Positions 33,791-42,513 of a DNA stretch of 64,000 bases are shown here, in pieces. Positions within the stretch are counted from its first letter, which is position 1; every line of letters starts with the position of its first letter. The DNA lies in NCBI GenBank assembly GCA_016185205.1, contig JACPOA010000047.1, forward strand, positions 1-64,000. The letters are read 5' to 3'. Origin of the DNA: Hyphomicrobiales bacterium. Its GTDB lineage: Bacteria > Pseudomonadota > Alphaproteobacteria > Rhizobiales > Xanthobacteraceae. Made by a program: the position numbers and the translations under genes. The notes below the pieces were generated by a model. The model had not been told where the DNA came from. It saw nothing but the letters and a program-made list of their open reading frames with translations, and ran no database searches.

Positions 33791-34258
33791 ATGAGCCAGA
33801 AGTTCACTCTCACCGTCAACGGCCAGGCCCATACGATCGAGGCCGATCCCGATATGCCGTTGCTCTATGCCTTGCGCGACGATATCGGCCTCAACAATCC
33901 CAAGTTCGGCTGCGGGCTGGCGCAATGCGGCGCTTGCACCGTACATCTCGACGGCCAGCCGACGCGCTCCTGCGCGACACCGCTGTCGGCGGTGGGCAAG
34001 GCCAAGATCACGACGCTGGCCGGCCTCGGCACGCCGGAAAAACCGCATCCGCTGCAGACCGCCTATATCGAGGAGCAGGTGCCGCAATGCGGCTACTGCA
34101 TCAACGGCTGGATCATGACCGCCGCCGCTTTCCTTTCGGACAAGAAAAAGCCGAGCGAAGCCGAGATCAAGGACGCGCTGTCCGGCGTGAAGTGCCGCTG
34201 CGGCACGCACATCAGCATTCTCAAGGCGGTCAAGCGCGCCGCCACGATGATGGGTTGA
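33791..34258 (+). CDS. Molybdenum hydroxylase small subunit, 2x[2Fe-2S]
   Basis: A 155-residue electron-transfer subunit of the isoquinoline 1-oxidoreductase/aldehyde dehydrogenase type. The plant-type cluster is bound by CGLAQCGACTV and a Cys in TRSCATPL; the second cluster by CGYC and CRCGTH. It starts at the ATG at 33791 with AGGGAG upstream and is followed 11 bases later by the large subunit. There is no FAD subunit, so electrons must leave directly from the iron-sulfur clusters to a carrier, as in two-subunit periplasmic aldehyde oxidoreductases. It has no export signal and would be carried out on the Tat-targeted partner. Confidence 0.9.
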   Translation: MSQKFTLTVNGQAHTIEADPDMPLLYALRDDIGLNNPKFGCGLAQCGACTVHLDGQPTRSCATPLSAVGKAKITTLAGLGTPEKPHPLQTAYIEEQVPQCGYCINGWIMTAAAFLSDKKKPSEAEIKDALSGVKCRCGTHISILKAVKRAATMMG

Positions 34259-34269
34259 GGGAGAGCGCC

Positions 34270-36555
34270 ATGACAAAATTTGAAAAGACTTCGTCCTTCT
34301 CGCGCCGCTCGCTGCTGCTCGGCGGTGGCGCGCTGGTCGTCTCGATCGGCGCCGCCATCTCGCTGGAAACCGTACTCTCCATTGGGCAGGCTTACGCGCA
34401 AGGCGCCAAGCCGCCGCTCACGCCCGATCAGTTGTCGTCCTATATCGCGGTCAATGCCGACGGCAGCGTGTCGGCCTATTTCGGCAAGATGGACATGGGC
34501 CACGGCCTGCATGTCGCCATCGGCCAGATGGTGGCGGAAGAACTCGACGTGCCGTTCAAGGCCGTTAAGGTCATCATGGGCGACACCGCCACCTCGGTGA
34601 ACCAGGGCGGCGCCTCCGGCTCCACCGGCATCCAGTTCGGCGGCAAGCAGATGCGCATGGCGGCAGCGGAAGCGCGCCGCGTGCTGGTCGAAATGGCGGC
34701 AGGCTTACTGTCCGTGCCCGCCGACAAGCTCACCGTCAATGACGGCATGGTGAGCGCGACCGAGGACAAATCGAAACGCATATCCTACGCGCAGATGATC
34801 GGCGGCAAATATTTCAACGTCCAGCTCGACTGGAACAAGCAATACGGCAACCCGCTCTACGCGCCTGGCAAGGCGCAGCCGAAGAATCCCAAGGACCACA
34901 AGATCGTCGGTCAGCCGATCAAGCGCGAGGACGTGGCGCCCAAGGTGTTCTGCCAGGAGGATTACTGCACCGACGTGAAAGTGCCGGGCATGGTGCACGG
35001 CCGCATGATCCGTCCCGACGTCGCCGGCAGCGTGCCGGTGAAGGTGGATGAGGCCTCGATCAAGGATATCCCGGGCGCCAGAGTGGTCTGGGACAAGGGC
35101 TTCCTCGGCGTGGTCGCCGACAAGGAGTGGGGCGCCATCCAGGCGGCCGCCAAGCTGAAAGTGGAATGGTCGCAGGCACAGCCGCCGTTCCCGGAACAGG
35201 CAACGCTCTACGATCACATTCGTAAAGCGACGGCGCGCAAGAGCCAGGTCGATAAGGAGAACGGCAACGTCGACGAGGCGTTCAAGTCGGCGGCCAAGGT
35301 GATCGAGGCCGAATACGAATGGCCGTTCCAGTCGCATGCCAGCATGGGTCCAGCCTGCGCACTGGTCGAGATCAAGGACGGCAATGTCACCTGCTGGAGC
35401 GGCACGCAGAAATCCCACTTCGTGCAGCAAGGCCTTGCCGCCACGCTTGGCATGCCGCTCGACAAGGTGCGCGTCATCTTCAAGACCAGCCCCGGCTCTT
35501 ATGGCCGCAACGACGCCGATGACTGCGCCATGGATGCCGGCGTGCTGGCCAAGGCGGTCGGCAAGCCGGTGCGCCTGCAATACACGCGCGAGGAGGGTAC
35601 CGGCTGGGACCCGAAAGGCCCGGCCTCGATCCACAAGGCGCGCGCAGGCGTAGATGCTTCCGGCAAGGTCGTGGCTTACGAGTTCATCAGCAAGGGCTTC
35701 TCGCGGGTGGACGTCGGCACTAATGGCAGCAAGCCGCTCGATACGCTGGCCGGCCATACCCAGGGCGTGGCGTTGAAATCCGGCGACGGCTTCGGCGTGC
35801 CGGCGGAATCCTACGCCTTCGACCATAAGCGCATGGGCTGGGAGACCATCCCGCCGCTGCTCGACCGTTCCTCGCCGCTGCGCAGCGCGCATCTGCGCGA
35901 TCCGGTTGGACCGCAGATCCACTTCGCCAGTGAGAGCTTCATCGACGAGGTGGCGGCGGCAGTGAATGCCGATCCGATCGAGTTCCGCCTGCGTCACATC
36001 AAGGAGCCGCGCGACGTCGCCGTCATCAAGGCGGCGGCCGAGAAGGCCAAGTGGGACACGCGGCCCTCGCCGCGCAAGGACCAGACCGGCGCCAAGGTGT
36101 CCGGCCGCGGCATCGCCTATTCGCAACGCAACGGCACCCGTGTCGCCATCGTGGCGGAAGTCGATATCGACCGTGCCAGCGGCAAGATCTTCGCGCGCAA
36201 GTTCACGGTGGCGCACGATTGCGGGCAGATCATCAATCCCGACGGGCTGGTGAAATGTATCGAGGGCAACATCGTGCAGGGCATCAGCCGCACGCTGTGG
36301 GAGGAAGTGACCTTCGACCGCAAATCGGTCACCAGCGTGGACTGGATCAGCTATCCGATCCTCGACATCACCGAGACGCCGGCCGAGGTCAACGTGGTGC
36401 TGATCAATCACCCCGAGCTGCCGCCGACCGGCGCCGGCGAACCGTCGATCCGCCCGGTGGCGGCCGCGATCGCCAACGCCATCTTCGACGCCACCGGCGT
36501 GCGCATCCGCCGGGTGCCATTCTCGCCCGACCGGGTGAAGGCAGCGCTGAGCTGA
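34270..36555 (+). CDS. Molybdenum hydroxylase large subunit, Tat-exported (IorB-like)
   Basis: A 761-residue molybdopterin subunit. A twin-arginine signal (FSRRSLLLGGGALVVSIG) fills the first 45 residues, so the folded enzyme acts in the periplasm. The body is IorB-like with two moco domains: GKMDMGHGLHVAIGQMVAEE, GTQKSHFVQQGLAATLGM and, where CO dehydrogenases carry their active-site loop, SPGSYGRNDADD. The catalytic glutamate is in PPTGAGEPSIRP near the C terminus. Family enzymes hydroxylate aldehydes or N-heterocycles. The pair with the 2Fe-2S subunit is typical; no cytochrome c partner is encoded beside it. Confidence 0.9.
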   Translation: MTKFEKTSSFSRRSLLLGGGALVVSIGAAISLETVLSIGQAYAQGAKPPLTPDQLSSYIAVNADGSVSAYFGKMDMGHGLHVAIGQMVAEELDVPFKAVKVIMGDTATSVNQGGASGSTGIQFGGKQMRMAAAEARRVLVEMAAGLLSVPADKLTVNDGMVSATEDKSKRISYAQMIGGKYFNVQLDWNKQYGNPLYAPGKAQPKNPKDHKIVGQPIKREDVAPKVFCQEDYCTDVKVPGMVHGRMIRPDVAGSVPVKVDEASIKDIPGARVVWDKGFLGVVADKEWGAIQAAAKLKVEWSQAQPPFPEQATLYDHIRKATARKSQVDKENGNVDEAFKSAAKVIEAEYEWPFQSHASMGPACALVEIKDGNVTCWSGTQKSHFVQQGLAATLGMPLDKVRVIFKTSPGSYGRNDADDCAMDAGVLAKAVGKPVRLQYTREEGTGWDPKGPASIHKARAGVDASGKVVAYEFISKGFSRVDVGTNGSKPLDTLAGHTQGVALKSGDGFGVPAESYAFDHKRMGWETIPPLLDRSSPLRSAHLRDPVGPQIHFASESFIDEVAAAVNADPIEFRLRHIKEPRDVAVIKAAAEKAKWDTRPSPRKDQTGAKVSGRGIAYSQRNGTRVAIVAEVDIDRASGKIFARKFTVAHDCGQIINPDGLVKCIEGNIVQGISRTLWEEVTFDRKSVTSVDWISYPILDITETPAEVNVVLINHPELPPTGAGEPSIRPVAAAIANAIFDATGVRIRRVPFSPDRVKAALS

Positions 36556-36559
36556 AAGA

Positions 36560-36693
36560 ACTACCCGCTCGTCCCCGCGACCCGTCTCCGCAAAGTTGCT
36601 TCGACGGGCCGATGCATGAGCCCGCCGAAGCGTAAGCGAAGGCGGGAAGCGGGGGCGGGCGTCGCCATTTCGCGCCGACGCGGAATGACGTAA
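36560..36693. repeat. REP-like palindromes between large subunit and CoA-transferase
   Basis: The gap holds a hairpin CCCGCCGAAG...GCGAAGGCGGG at about 36631-36652 and GC-rich REP-like arms (CCGCGACCC near 36575; CGCGGAATGACG at the end). It separates the molybdenum hydroxylase genes from the CoA-transferase genes, which point the same way. Confidence 0.5.
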
Positions 36694-36702
36694 AACCTTT
36701 CC

Positions 36703-37521
36703 ATGTCCGCTCCCCTGCAATCCCTCGACGACGCGCTCACGCTTATCACCGACGGCTGCCTGCTGGTGGTGCCGCGCGAGGTGTCGGGCGTGCCGATGGC
36801 GGCCACGCGCGCGCTGATCCGCCGCGGCGTCAAGCGCCTGCATCTGGTGGCGCTGCCAACCTCGAGCCTGCAGGCCGATCTGCTGATCGGCGCCGGCTGT
36901 GTCGAGACGCTTGAAACATCGGCTGTCAGCCTGGGCGAGTTCGGACCGGCGCCGCGTTTCACCGCTGCAATCACGTCGGGCGCAATCAAGATGAAGGACG
37001 CCACCTGCCCGGCCTTGCACGCCGCTTTGCAGGCGGCCGAGAAGGGCGTGCCGTTCATGCCGCTGCGCGGGCTGATCGGATCGGACGTGCTGGCCTATCG
37101 CGACGACTGGAAGGTGATCGACAGCCCGTTCGGCAATTCCGATCCGATCGTTTTGCTGCCGGCGATCAGGCCGGACGTGGCGCTGATCCATGCGCCGATG
37201 GCCGACCGCTTCGGCAATATCTGGATCGGGCGCCAGCGCGAACTCGCCACCATGGCGCATGCCGCCGTGCGCGCCGTCGCGACCGTGGAGAAGATCCACG
37301 ACGGCAATCTGCTCGACGATCCGGTACTCGCCGCCGGCACGCTGCCCGGCTTCTATGTCGAGAGCATCGCGGTCGCCGAGCGCGGCGCCTGGCCGCTCGG
37401 GCTGCCCGACCACTATGGCGTCGACGCCGAGCACCTCGCCGAATATGCGCGCATGGCGGCGACGGCGGAGGGGTTTGCCGAGTATCTCGAACGGTATGTG
37501 TATGAACGCCGCGCCGCGTGA
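36703..37521 (+). CDS. CoA-transferase subunit A (glutaconate/3-oxoacid type)
   Basis: A 272-residue CoA-transferase family I alpha subunit. It shows VVPREVSGVPMAATRALIRRG at the start, a glycine-rich CoA loop FMPLRGLIGSDVL, the LPAIRPDVALIHAPMADRFG core and a C-terminal GLPDHYGVD. Together with the downstream beta subunit it would move CoA between two carboxylic acids, activating the substrate of a catabolic route. The start ATG at 36703 lies in a repeat-rich gap with no clear ribosome site. It overlaps the next gene by 20 bases. Confidence 0.85.
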   Translation: MSAPLQSLDDALTLITDGCLLVVPREVSGVPMAATRALIRRGVKRLHLVALPTSSLQADLLIGAGCVETLETSAVSLGEFGPAPRFTAAITSGAIKMKDATCPALHAALQAAEKGVPFMPLRGLIGSDVLAYRDDWKVIDSPFGNSDPIVLLPAIRPDVALIHAPMADRFGNIWIGRQRELATMAHAAVRAVATVEKIHDGNLLDDPVLAAGTLPGFYVESIAVAERGAWPLGLPDHYGVDAEHLAEYARMAATAEGFAEYLERYVYERRAA

Positions 37522-38290
37522 ATTCCGCTCCGAAGAACTGCTCGCCGACGTGATCGCGCGGCTGATCGGCGACGTCCGGCACGTCGCCGTCGGCAACGCC
37601 TCGCCGATCCCGGCCACCGCCGCGCTGCTGGCGCGCGAGCGCGGGCACGGCCGCCCCTACGTATCGCTGCTGCAGAGCCGCAAGCACAATTTCTTCACCG
37701 ACGGCGCGCGCGAATTGTTCGACTGCGCCGGCCAGGGCCGCATCGACGTTTTCTTCCTGTCGGGCGGACAGATCGACGGCCAAGGCAACGTCAATCTGGT
37801 TTCGACCGGCGACTACGCGCATCCCAAGGTGCGCTTTCCCGGCTCATTCGGCTCGGCCTATCTCTATTACGTGGTGCCGAAAGTGATCCTGTTCCGGGTC
37901 GAGCATTCGCGCCGCACGCTGGTGCCCCAGGTCGACTTCATCAGCGCGCCGGGCACAAGCTCGCCAGAAGTCTATCGCCCGGGCGGGCCGATCGCGCTGG
38001 TCACCAACCGCTGCCTGTTTAGTTTCGCCGCCGGCCGTTTCACCTTGGCCAGCGTGCATCCCGGCCATACGGTCGCCGAGGTGATCGAGCACACCGGCTT
38101 CGAGTTCGAGCGGCCAGAGACGGTGCCGGAAACGCCGGCGCCCTCCCCGAAGACGCTCAAGCTGCTGCGCGAGACGGTGGCGCCGCAGCTCGCCGAGGTC
38201 TATCCGCAGTTCGCGGCGCAGGTATTCGGGATCTCCGTTCCCTCCCCTGAAAGGGGGAGGGTCAGGGTGGGGGTCGCTTGGCGGTATTGA
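37502..38290 (+). CDS. CoA-transferase subunit B (glutaconate/3-oxoacid type)
   Basis: A 262-residue beta subunit of family I CoA-transferases, beginning within the 3' end of subunit A. It has the VAVGNASPIPATAALLARE opening, FFLSGGQIDGQGNVNLVSTG and YRPGGPIALVTNRCLFSF segments. The Glu of the classical SENG active-site motif is not obvious; the equivalent VGNAS stretch lacks it, as in several glutaconate-type beta subunits where the catalytic Glu is in the other chain. The last 18 or so residues (SVPSPERGRVRVGVAWRY) are encoded by an intergenic palindrome, so the original end was probably near residue 244. Confidence 0.83.
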   Translation: MNAAPREFRSEELLADVIARLIGDVRHVAVGNASPIPATAALLARERGHGRPYVSLLQSRKHNFFTDGARELFDCAGQGRIDVFFLSGGQIDGQGNVNLVSTGDYAHPKVRFPGSFGSAYLYYVVPKVILFRVEHSRRTLVPQVDFISAPGTSSPEVYRPGGPIALVTNRCLFSFAAGRFTLASVHPGHTVAEVIEHTGFEFERPETVPETPAPSPKTLKLLRETVAPQLAEVYPQFAAQVFGISVPSPERGRVRVGVAWRY

Positions 38291-38345
38291 TTTGACCCCC
38301 ACCCGGCGAGCGTCCCTCGCCGACCTCCCCCTTTCAGGGGGAGGT
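38240..38345. repeat. Inverted repeat forming the 3' end of the CoA-transferase gene
   Basis: CCCTCCCCTGAAAGGGGGAG at 38240 followed by GGTCAGGGTGGGGGTC is mirrored by GACCCCCACCC at 38294 and GACCTCCCCCTTTCAGGGGG at 38322. Each arm is itself a small hairpin. The left arm and spacer are translated as the C terminus of the CoA-transferase beta subunit. Confidence 0.75.
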
Positions 38346-38419
38346 ATGAGCGGCTAGTGTGCCGCCCGCGCGGCCGCCCGGCCGCTGAAAATCAGCATTA
38401 GAGCCAAGGAATACGTCCG

Positions 38420-39514
38420 GTGAAACGAGTTGAAGTCGCGGTGATTGGGGTTGGCTGGGTCGGCGGCACGCGCGCGGAAACGCTGGCGCGCACGGCGCTG
38501 GTCGACAAATTGCACCTGTGCGAGATCCGGCCCGACCGGCTGGCCGAGGTGAAGGCGCTCTACAAGCCGGCGACGACGACGCTCGATTACAACGACATCA
38601 TCAACAACCCGAACATCTCGGTGGTCTATATCTCGACCACGCCGGAAACCAACCATTATCCGATCTGCCGCGACTGCCTGAAATCCGGCAAGAACGTGAT
38701 GCTGGAAAAGCCGATCTCGCTCGAATTGTGGGAAGCCGACGAACTGATCCAGCTCGCCAAGCGCGGCGGCCTGAAATTCACCATCGGCTATTCGCAGCGC
38801 TTCAATCCGAAAATCGCCTACGCCAAGAAGAAGATCACCGACGGCACGCTCGGCAATGTGGTCTCGGTGCTGGTCAGCCGCAACCTGTCGCGCAGCCTGG
38901 GCAAGAAGATCGCCGGCCGCGTGCGGCTGTCGCCGGTGGTGATGGAGTCGACGCACGACCTCGACTTCGTGTTCTGGCTGCTGGAGCCGGCCAAGCCCGT
39001 GCGCGTTTATTCGCAAGGCGCCTACGGCTATATGAAGCCGGTGAACGGCTCGCATGACGTGATGTTCACCACCGTCACCATGGACAACGGCGTGGTGGTG
39101 ATGATCGGCGGCGGCTGGAATTTCCCGCCGAGCTATCCGAACTACTGCTCGACCTGGATCGAGATCACCGGCACCGAAGGCGCGCTGGTGCTCGACGACA
39201 CCCAGCGCGACAACTGGCTCAACACCATGAGCAGCGGCCAGGTGTTTCCGATGTCGACCATGCCGGGCGAGCAGGTCGGCGAAGTGTTCGCCGGCGGCAT
39301 GGGGCCGGAGACCATCCACTTCCTGGAAGCCTGCATCCGCGATACGCCCGTCATGGTGACGCCGGAGAGCGCGCGCCGGGTGATGGAAACCTACAGCGCC
39401 GCCGACCTGTCGGCCTACCGCAACGAGCCGGTCGACCTGCCGCTCACCAACGAGACGATTTCTGGAATCGCGGAGTTCAAGGAAAAGAACCGGTCGGGAG
39501 CCAATCCACAATGA
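38420..39514 (+). CDS. Gfo/Idh/MocA family oxidoreductase (first of pair)
   Basis: A 364-residue NAD(P)-dependent dehydrogenase read from a GTG with AAGGA nine bases upstream. The Rossmann motif VEVAVIGVGWVGGTRAETLA opens the protein, the typical nicotinamide-side EKPISLELWEAD follows near residue 95, and the substrate domain carries VMESTHDLDFVFWLLE with the expected His. Family enzymes oxidise sugars, inositols and hydroxyacids. It is coupled by a four-base overlap to a paralogue. Substrate unknown. Confidence 0.88.
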   Translation: MKRVEVAVIGVGWVGGTRAETLARTALVDKLHLCEIRPDRLAEVKALYKPATTTLDYNDIINNPNISVVYISTTPETNHYPICRDCLKSGKNVMLEKPISLELWEADELIQLAKRGGLKFTIGYSQRFNPKIAYAKKKITDGTLGNVVSVLVSRNLSRSLGKKIAGRVRLSPVVMESTHDLDFVFWLLEPAKPVRVYSQGAYGYMKPVNGSHDVMFTTVTMDNGVVVMIGGGWNFPPSYPNYCSTWIEITGTEGALVLDDTQRDNWLNTMSSGQVFPMSTMPGEQVGEVFAGGMGPETIHFLEACIRDTPVMVTPESARRVMETYSAADLSAYRNEPVDLPLTNETISGIAEFKEKNRSGANPQ

Positions 39515-40626
39515 AAAAAAATGCCAAGGGCATCGGCCTCGCCATCATCGGCGGCGGCCGCGTCGGCCTGTTCCGCGGCGAGGTGGCGGCACGTCACCCG
39601 TCGGTCGAGTGGATCGGGCTGGCTGAGAAAAATCCGAACCGCGCCGGCGAAGTCGGCTCGAAAATAAGTGCCGATTTCGTCACGCAGAGCCACGTCGAAC
39701 TGCTCAAGCGGCCGGAAGTGACTTGCGCCATCATCGCCACCGACGAGCACCTGCACGTCGATCCGATCATGGTGGCGCTCGAGCGCGGCATTCCGCTGCT
39801 GATCGAGAAGCCGCTCGCCACCCGCCTCGATGAATCGGCGCGCGTGCTGAAGGCAATCCAGGAAGCCAAGGTCGACGCCGTGGTCGGCTACACCCAGCGC
39901 TTCCGCCGCCGCTGGCTGGGGGCCAAGGAGAAATGCCGCACCGGTGCGCTCGGCGACGTCACGCTGGTCACCTCGCGCGCCTTCATGAACCGGCTGGTGG
40001 CGATCGACAACTACAAGCGCACCGACGATCCCTCGACCATCTCGCCGATGGTGATCTCCGGCACGCACGCGCTCGACATCTGCATGTGGTGCCTGGAGGG
40101 CAAGACGCCGGTCGAGGTCTACGCCCGCTCGATCGACAAGGTGCTCGGCCCGCTCTACAAGGGCATCGACGCCACCGCCGGCATGATCATGTTCAGCGAC
40201 GGCACCGTCTATCACCTCAATATTTCCTGGGCGCTGCCGGTCAACTGGCCGGCCGCGGTCTATTCGCTCGAAGTCGGCATCGTCGGCACCACCGGCGTGC
40301 TCACCATCGACGACACCCACCGCGACATCGTGCTGGCGGTCGCCAAGCCGCAGTCAGAGGGTTACAACCCCGATACCTCGCGGCTGGTCGATTTCATGGG
40401 CAGCTATCCGCCCGGCGACATGGCGCTCGGCGAATTGCGCGGACCGATGGCGTTGGAGACCGATAGCTGGCTCAACCGCGTCGCGCTCGGCCTGCCGACC
40501 GCGGCGGCGACGGTGGAAGAGGCGCACCGCGATCTGATGCTGACCAAGGCCTTGGATTTGTCGGCCAAGCGCAAGCAGCCGGTGAAACTGCCGCTCGATC
40601 CGGATGCGTTGAAAGAGGTGGCGTAA
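39511..40626 (+). CDS. Gfo/Idh/MocA family oxidoreductase (second of pair)
   Basis: A 371-residue paralogue of the preceding dehydrogenase. The motifs are IGLAIIGGGRVGLFRGEVAA for NAD(P), LLIEKPLATRLDESARVL with the catalytic lysine, YTQRFRRRWLGAKEK, and SGTHALDICMWCLEG with the substrate-domain histidine. The two proteins share the YSQRFN/YTQRFR and DDTxRD (here DDTHRDIVL) blocks, pointing to duplication followed by divergence. A dimer of unlike dehydrogenases, or two successive steps on one sugar-like substrate, is possible. Confidence 0.88.
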   Translation: MKKNAKGIGLAIIGGGRVGLFRGEVAARHPSVEWIGLAEKNPNRAGEVGSKISADFVTQSHVELLKRPEVTCAIIATDEHLHVDPIMVALERGIPLLIEKPLATRLDESARVLKAIQEAKVDAVVGYTQRFRRRWLGAKEKCRTGALGDVTLVTSRAFMNRLVAIDNYKRTDDPSTISPMVISGTHALDICMWCLEGKTPVEVYARSIDKVLGPLYKGIDATAGMIMFSDGTVYHLNISWALPVNWPAAVYSLEVGIVGTTGVLTIDDTHRDIVLAVAKPQSEGYNPDTSRLVDFMGSYPPGDMALGELRGPMALETDSWLNRVALGLPTAAATVEEAHRDLMLTKALDLSAKRKQPVKLPLDPDALKEVA

Positions 40627-40639
40627 GGCTGACGCCGCC

Positions 40640-42232
40640 TCAGTGGAGCGCTGAGGATTCCAGACTGCCGGCGGGCCGACGCACGCGGTAAAGATCGAAC
40701 GCGTCTCCGTCGTAGACGAGCTCCAGGTGTTTTTTGGCGGGGTTCAGCGACTTCGGCGTCGTGAACAGGATGTAGACATAGTCGTAGTGGCGCGGCCAAA
40801 GATTCCAGAAATATTTGACGCCGGCAGGGACGCTATCGGCGACCTGCAGGACATAGGGCAGCGCCGGCGGCAGCCGATCCTCGGTTTCGACGAATTCCCT
40901 GAATTTCTTTTGCGCGTGCAGGATCTGCTTGCCATTGACGGTGAAGACGGTCGTCACCAGCGCCGAGCGTTCGATGGTGGCCAGCGAGGCGGCGTGAACC
41001 AGGTTGAAGTCGCTGATTTCCTTGCACGACGACCGGTCGTCCTGAACCACGAGAACACGGGCGCCGCGTTCGATCGCCTTGATCGATTGTAGAAACTCCT
41101 GCGTGCCGCGGTCGAGATGGTTCCAGACGGTTTGCACCTCGATGACCCGCGTCACGAGCAACAAGGCGACCAGCGCCAGCAAGCCGTAACGGGCGAAACG
41201 CCGCTGCAGATCGATCTCGACGCAGGCAATGAGCATGAAAGCGAGCGCAATCGGCAACCGCTGATCGGCGAGATAGGCGCCGAATAATGCGCGCGGCATG
41301 GCAAGATAGACGACCGCCCCGACGGCAAGAATGACCCAGCCAACCGGATGGAAGCGCAGCGCGCCACGCCACCGCGCATAGGCCGCTGCGATGCCGGCGA
41401 TGCCGATCAGCACGACGGCGACGACCGGATAATAGACATTGATGACCGTCAGCAGCCCGTCGAGCTTGCCATCCAGCTCCCAATAGGCCGGGGCGCCCGC
41501 CACATGCCACGTCGGACCCGCGATCAGGAGCACGGCGATGGGAATGAACGGGAGCCCTGTTGCCAGGAAATCGGCGAGCCGCCGCGGCATGGGCTCGGCG
41601 CGGTGCGACCAGAGCCGATGCGATTCGATCGCAAGCAGACCGAGCCCGTAGACTCCCGCCGTGAATAAATGACAAATGAACAGTGCCAGCGCGAAAAGGG
41701 TCGACGCTGCCAAGCGCCAAGGCCAAGGGCGCTCGCGCAACGCCAGCCAGACCGCGAGTGCCCACAACGCTAGACCCACGCCGAATACGTAATTCATCAC
41801 GCCGACCAGCAGCACGCCGTTATAAAGCAGCGGCAGAGCGATCAGCGGCAGCGCCGACCAGCGGCCGGTCAGCACGCGATTGAACGCGAGCGTGCCGGAG
41901 CCGATCAGGACGAACGCCAGGATCGTGAAGATCTGTCCGGCGAGATAAACGTCCATGAACCGGTGCAGCATCGGAACGACAAGGTCGATGATCAAATTGG
42001 GGATGATCTGCCATTCGACCGTATAGAAGCGGGCAAGATTGGGATCCGAACCGATCGCGTCGATGACATGCGCGCGTGCCAGGTGATTGGCGTAGTCGGC
42101 GAGCGGCGGCAACGGATGCGTCGCAATCGGTATCGAAGCCGCCGCCATCAGCACCACGAACAGAACAGCGATGGTCGATGGACGGAAATCGCCCGCCCGC
42201 CCAAAGCGGTGGCGGGATCGTATGCCTTGCAT
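40640..42232 (-). CDS. Large multi-span membrane protein, GT-C-like topology
   Basis: A 530-residue protein with about eleven hydrophobic helices in the first 400 residues and a soluble C-terminal domain of about 150. After helix 1 (STIAVLFVVLMAAASIPIA) the first loop reads PPLADYANHLARAHV, with an acidic residue where GT-C glycosyltransferases bind metal and lipid-phosphate donor. That and the topology suggest a polyprenyl-phosphate-dependent sugar or acyl transferase, but no family is certain. It stands alone, convergent with the Gfo/Idh pair; the ATG at 42232 avoids eight non-homologous codons upstream. Confidence 0.7.
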   Translation of the reverse strand: MQGIRSRHRFGRAGDFRPSTIAVLFVVLMAAASIPIATHPLPPLADYANHLARAHVIDAIGSDPNLARFYTVEWQIIPNLIIDLVVPMLHRFMDVYLAGQIFTILAFVLIGSGTLAFNRVLTGRWSALPLIALPLLYNGVLLVGVMNYVFGVGLALWALAVWLALRERPWPWRLAASTLFALALFICHLFTAGVYGLGLLAIESHRLWSHRAEPMPRRLADFLATGLPFIPIAVLLIAGPTWHVAGAPAYWELDGKLDGLLTVINVYYPVVAVVLIGIAGIAAAYARWRGALRFHPVGWVILAVGAVVYLAMPRALFGAYLADQRLPIALAFMLIACVEIDLQRRFARYGLLALVALLLVTRVIEVQTVWNHLDRGTQEFLQSIKAIERGARVLVVQDDRSSCKEISDFNLVHAASLATIERSALVTTVFTVNGKQILHAQKKFREFVETEDRLPPALPYVLQVADSVPAGVKYFWNLWPRHYDYVYILFTTPKSLNPAKKHLELVYDGDAFDLYRVRRPAGSLESSALH

Positions 42233-42380
42233 GCGATGCCCCCCGGCTGCTCGCAAATATCGGCAAGGAAGTTAGCAGGCGGCGATTGTCCAGCAAAGTC
42301 GGCGAGGCAACCATTAGTTGCGGTATGCCTCGCACCTGTTCGCAGCTGCGAGGCGGTCGCGCTTCGCGGCGACGCCTAAC

Positions 42381-42460
42381 CTAACACGCCGCCACGCCCG
42401 CGCAGTTGCCGTTGGCGTCGGCCAGGGCGAACAGGTTTTCCACGATAGACTGTTGATGTT
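42381..42460 (-). pseudogene. Possible 3' remnant of a small gene
   Basis: A frame ending at a TAG (42381-42383) reads QQSIVENLFALADANGNCAG followed by VAAC, plausible protein sequence with normal codon use. No start codon is found before the sequence runs into a REP-like half-site (GTACTCGCTTTCGCGGGGAC, 42482-42501). It may be the surviving end of a gene truncated by that repeat. Low certainty. Confidence 0.25.
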
Positions 42461-42513
42461 TCTTGGTCGGCGGGATTATGGGTACTCGCTTTCGCGGGGA
42501 CGACAGAAGAAGT

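Noticed and set aside
42233-42513. tRNA or structured RNA in the gap between the membrane protein and the Ldh gene
   Set aside because: A hairpin GCCTCGCA/TGCGAGGC near 42329 and a REP half-site are present, but no cloverleaf, terminator or conserved RNA motif.
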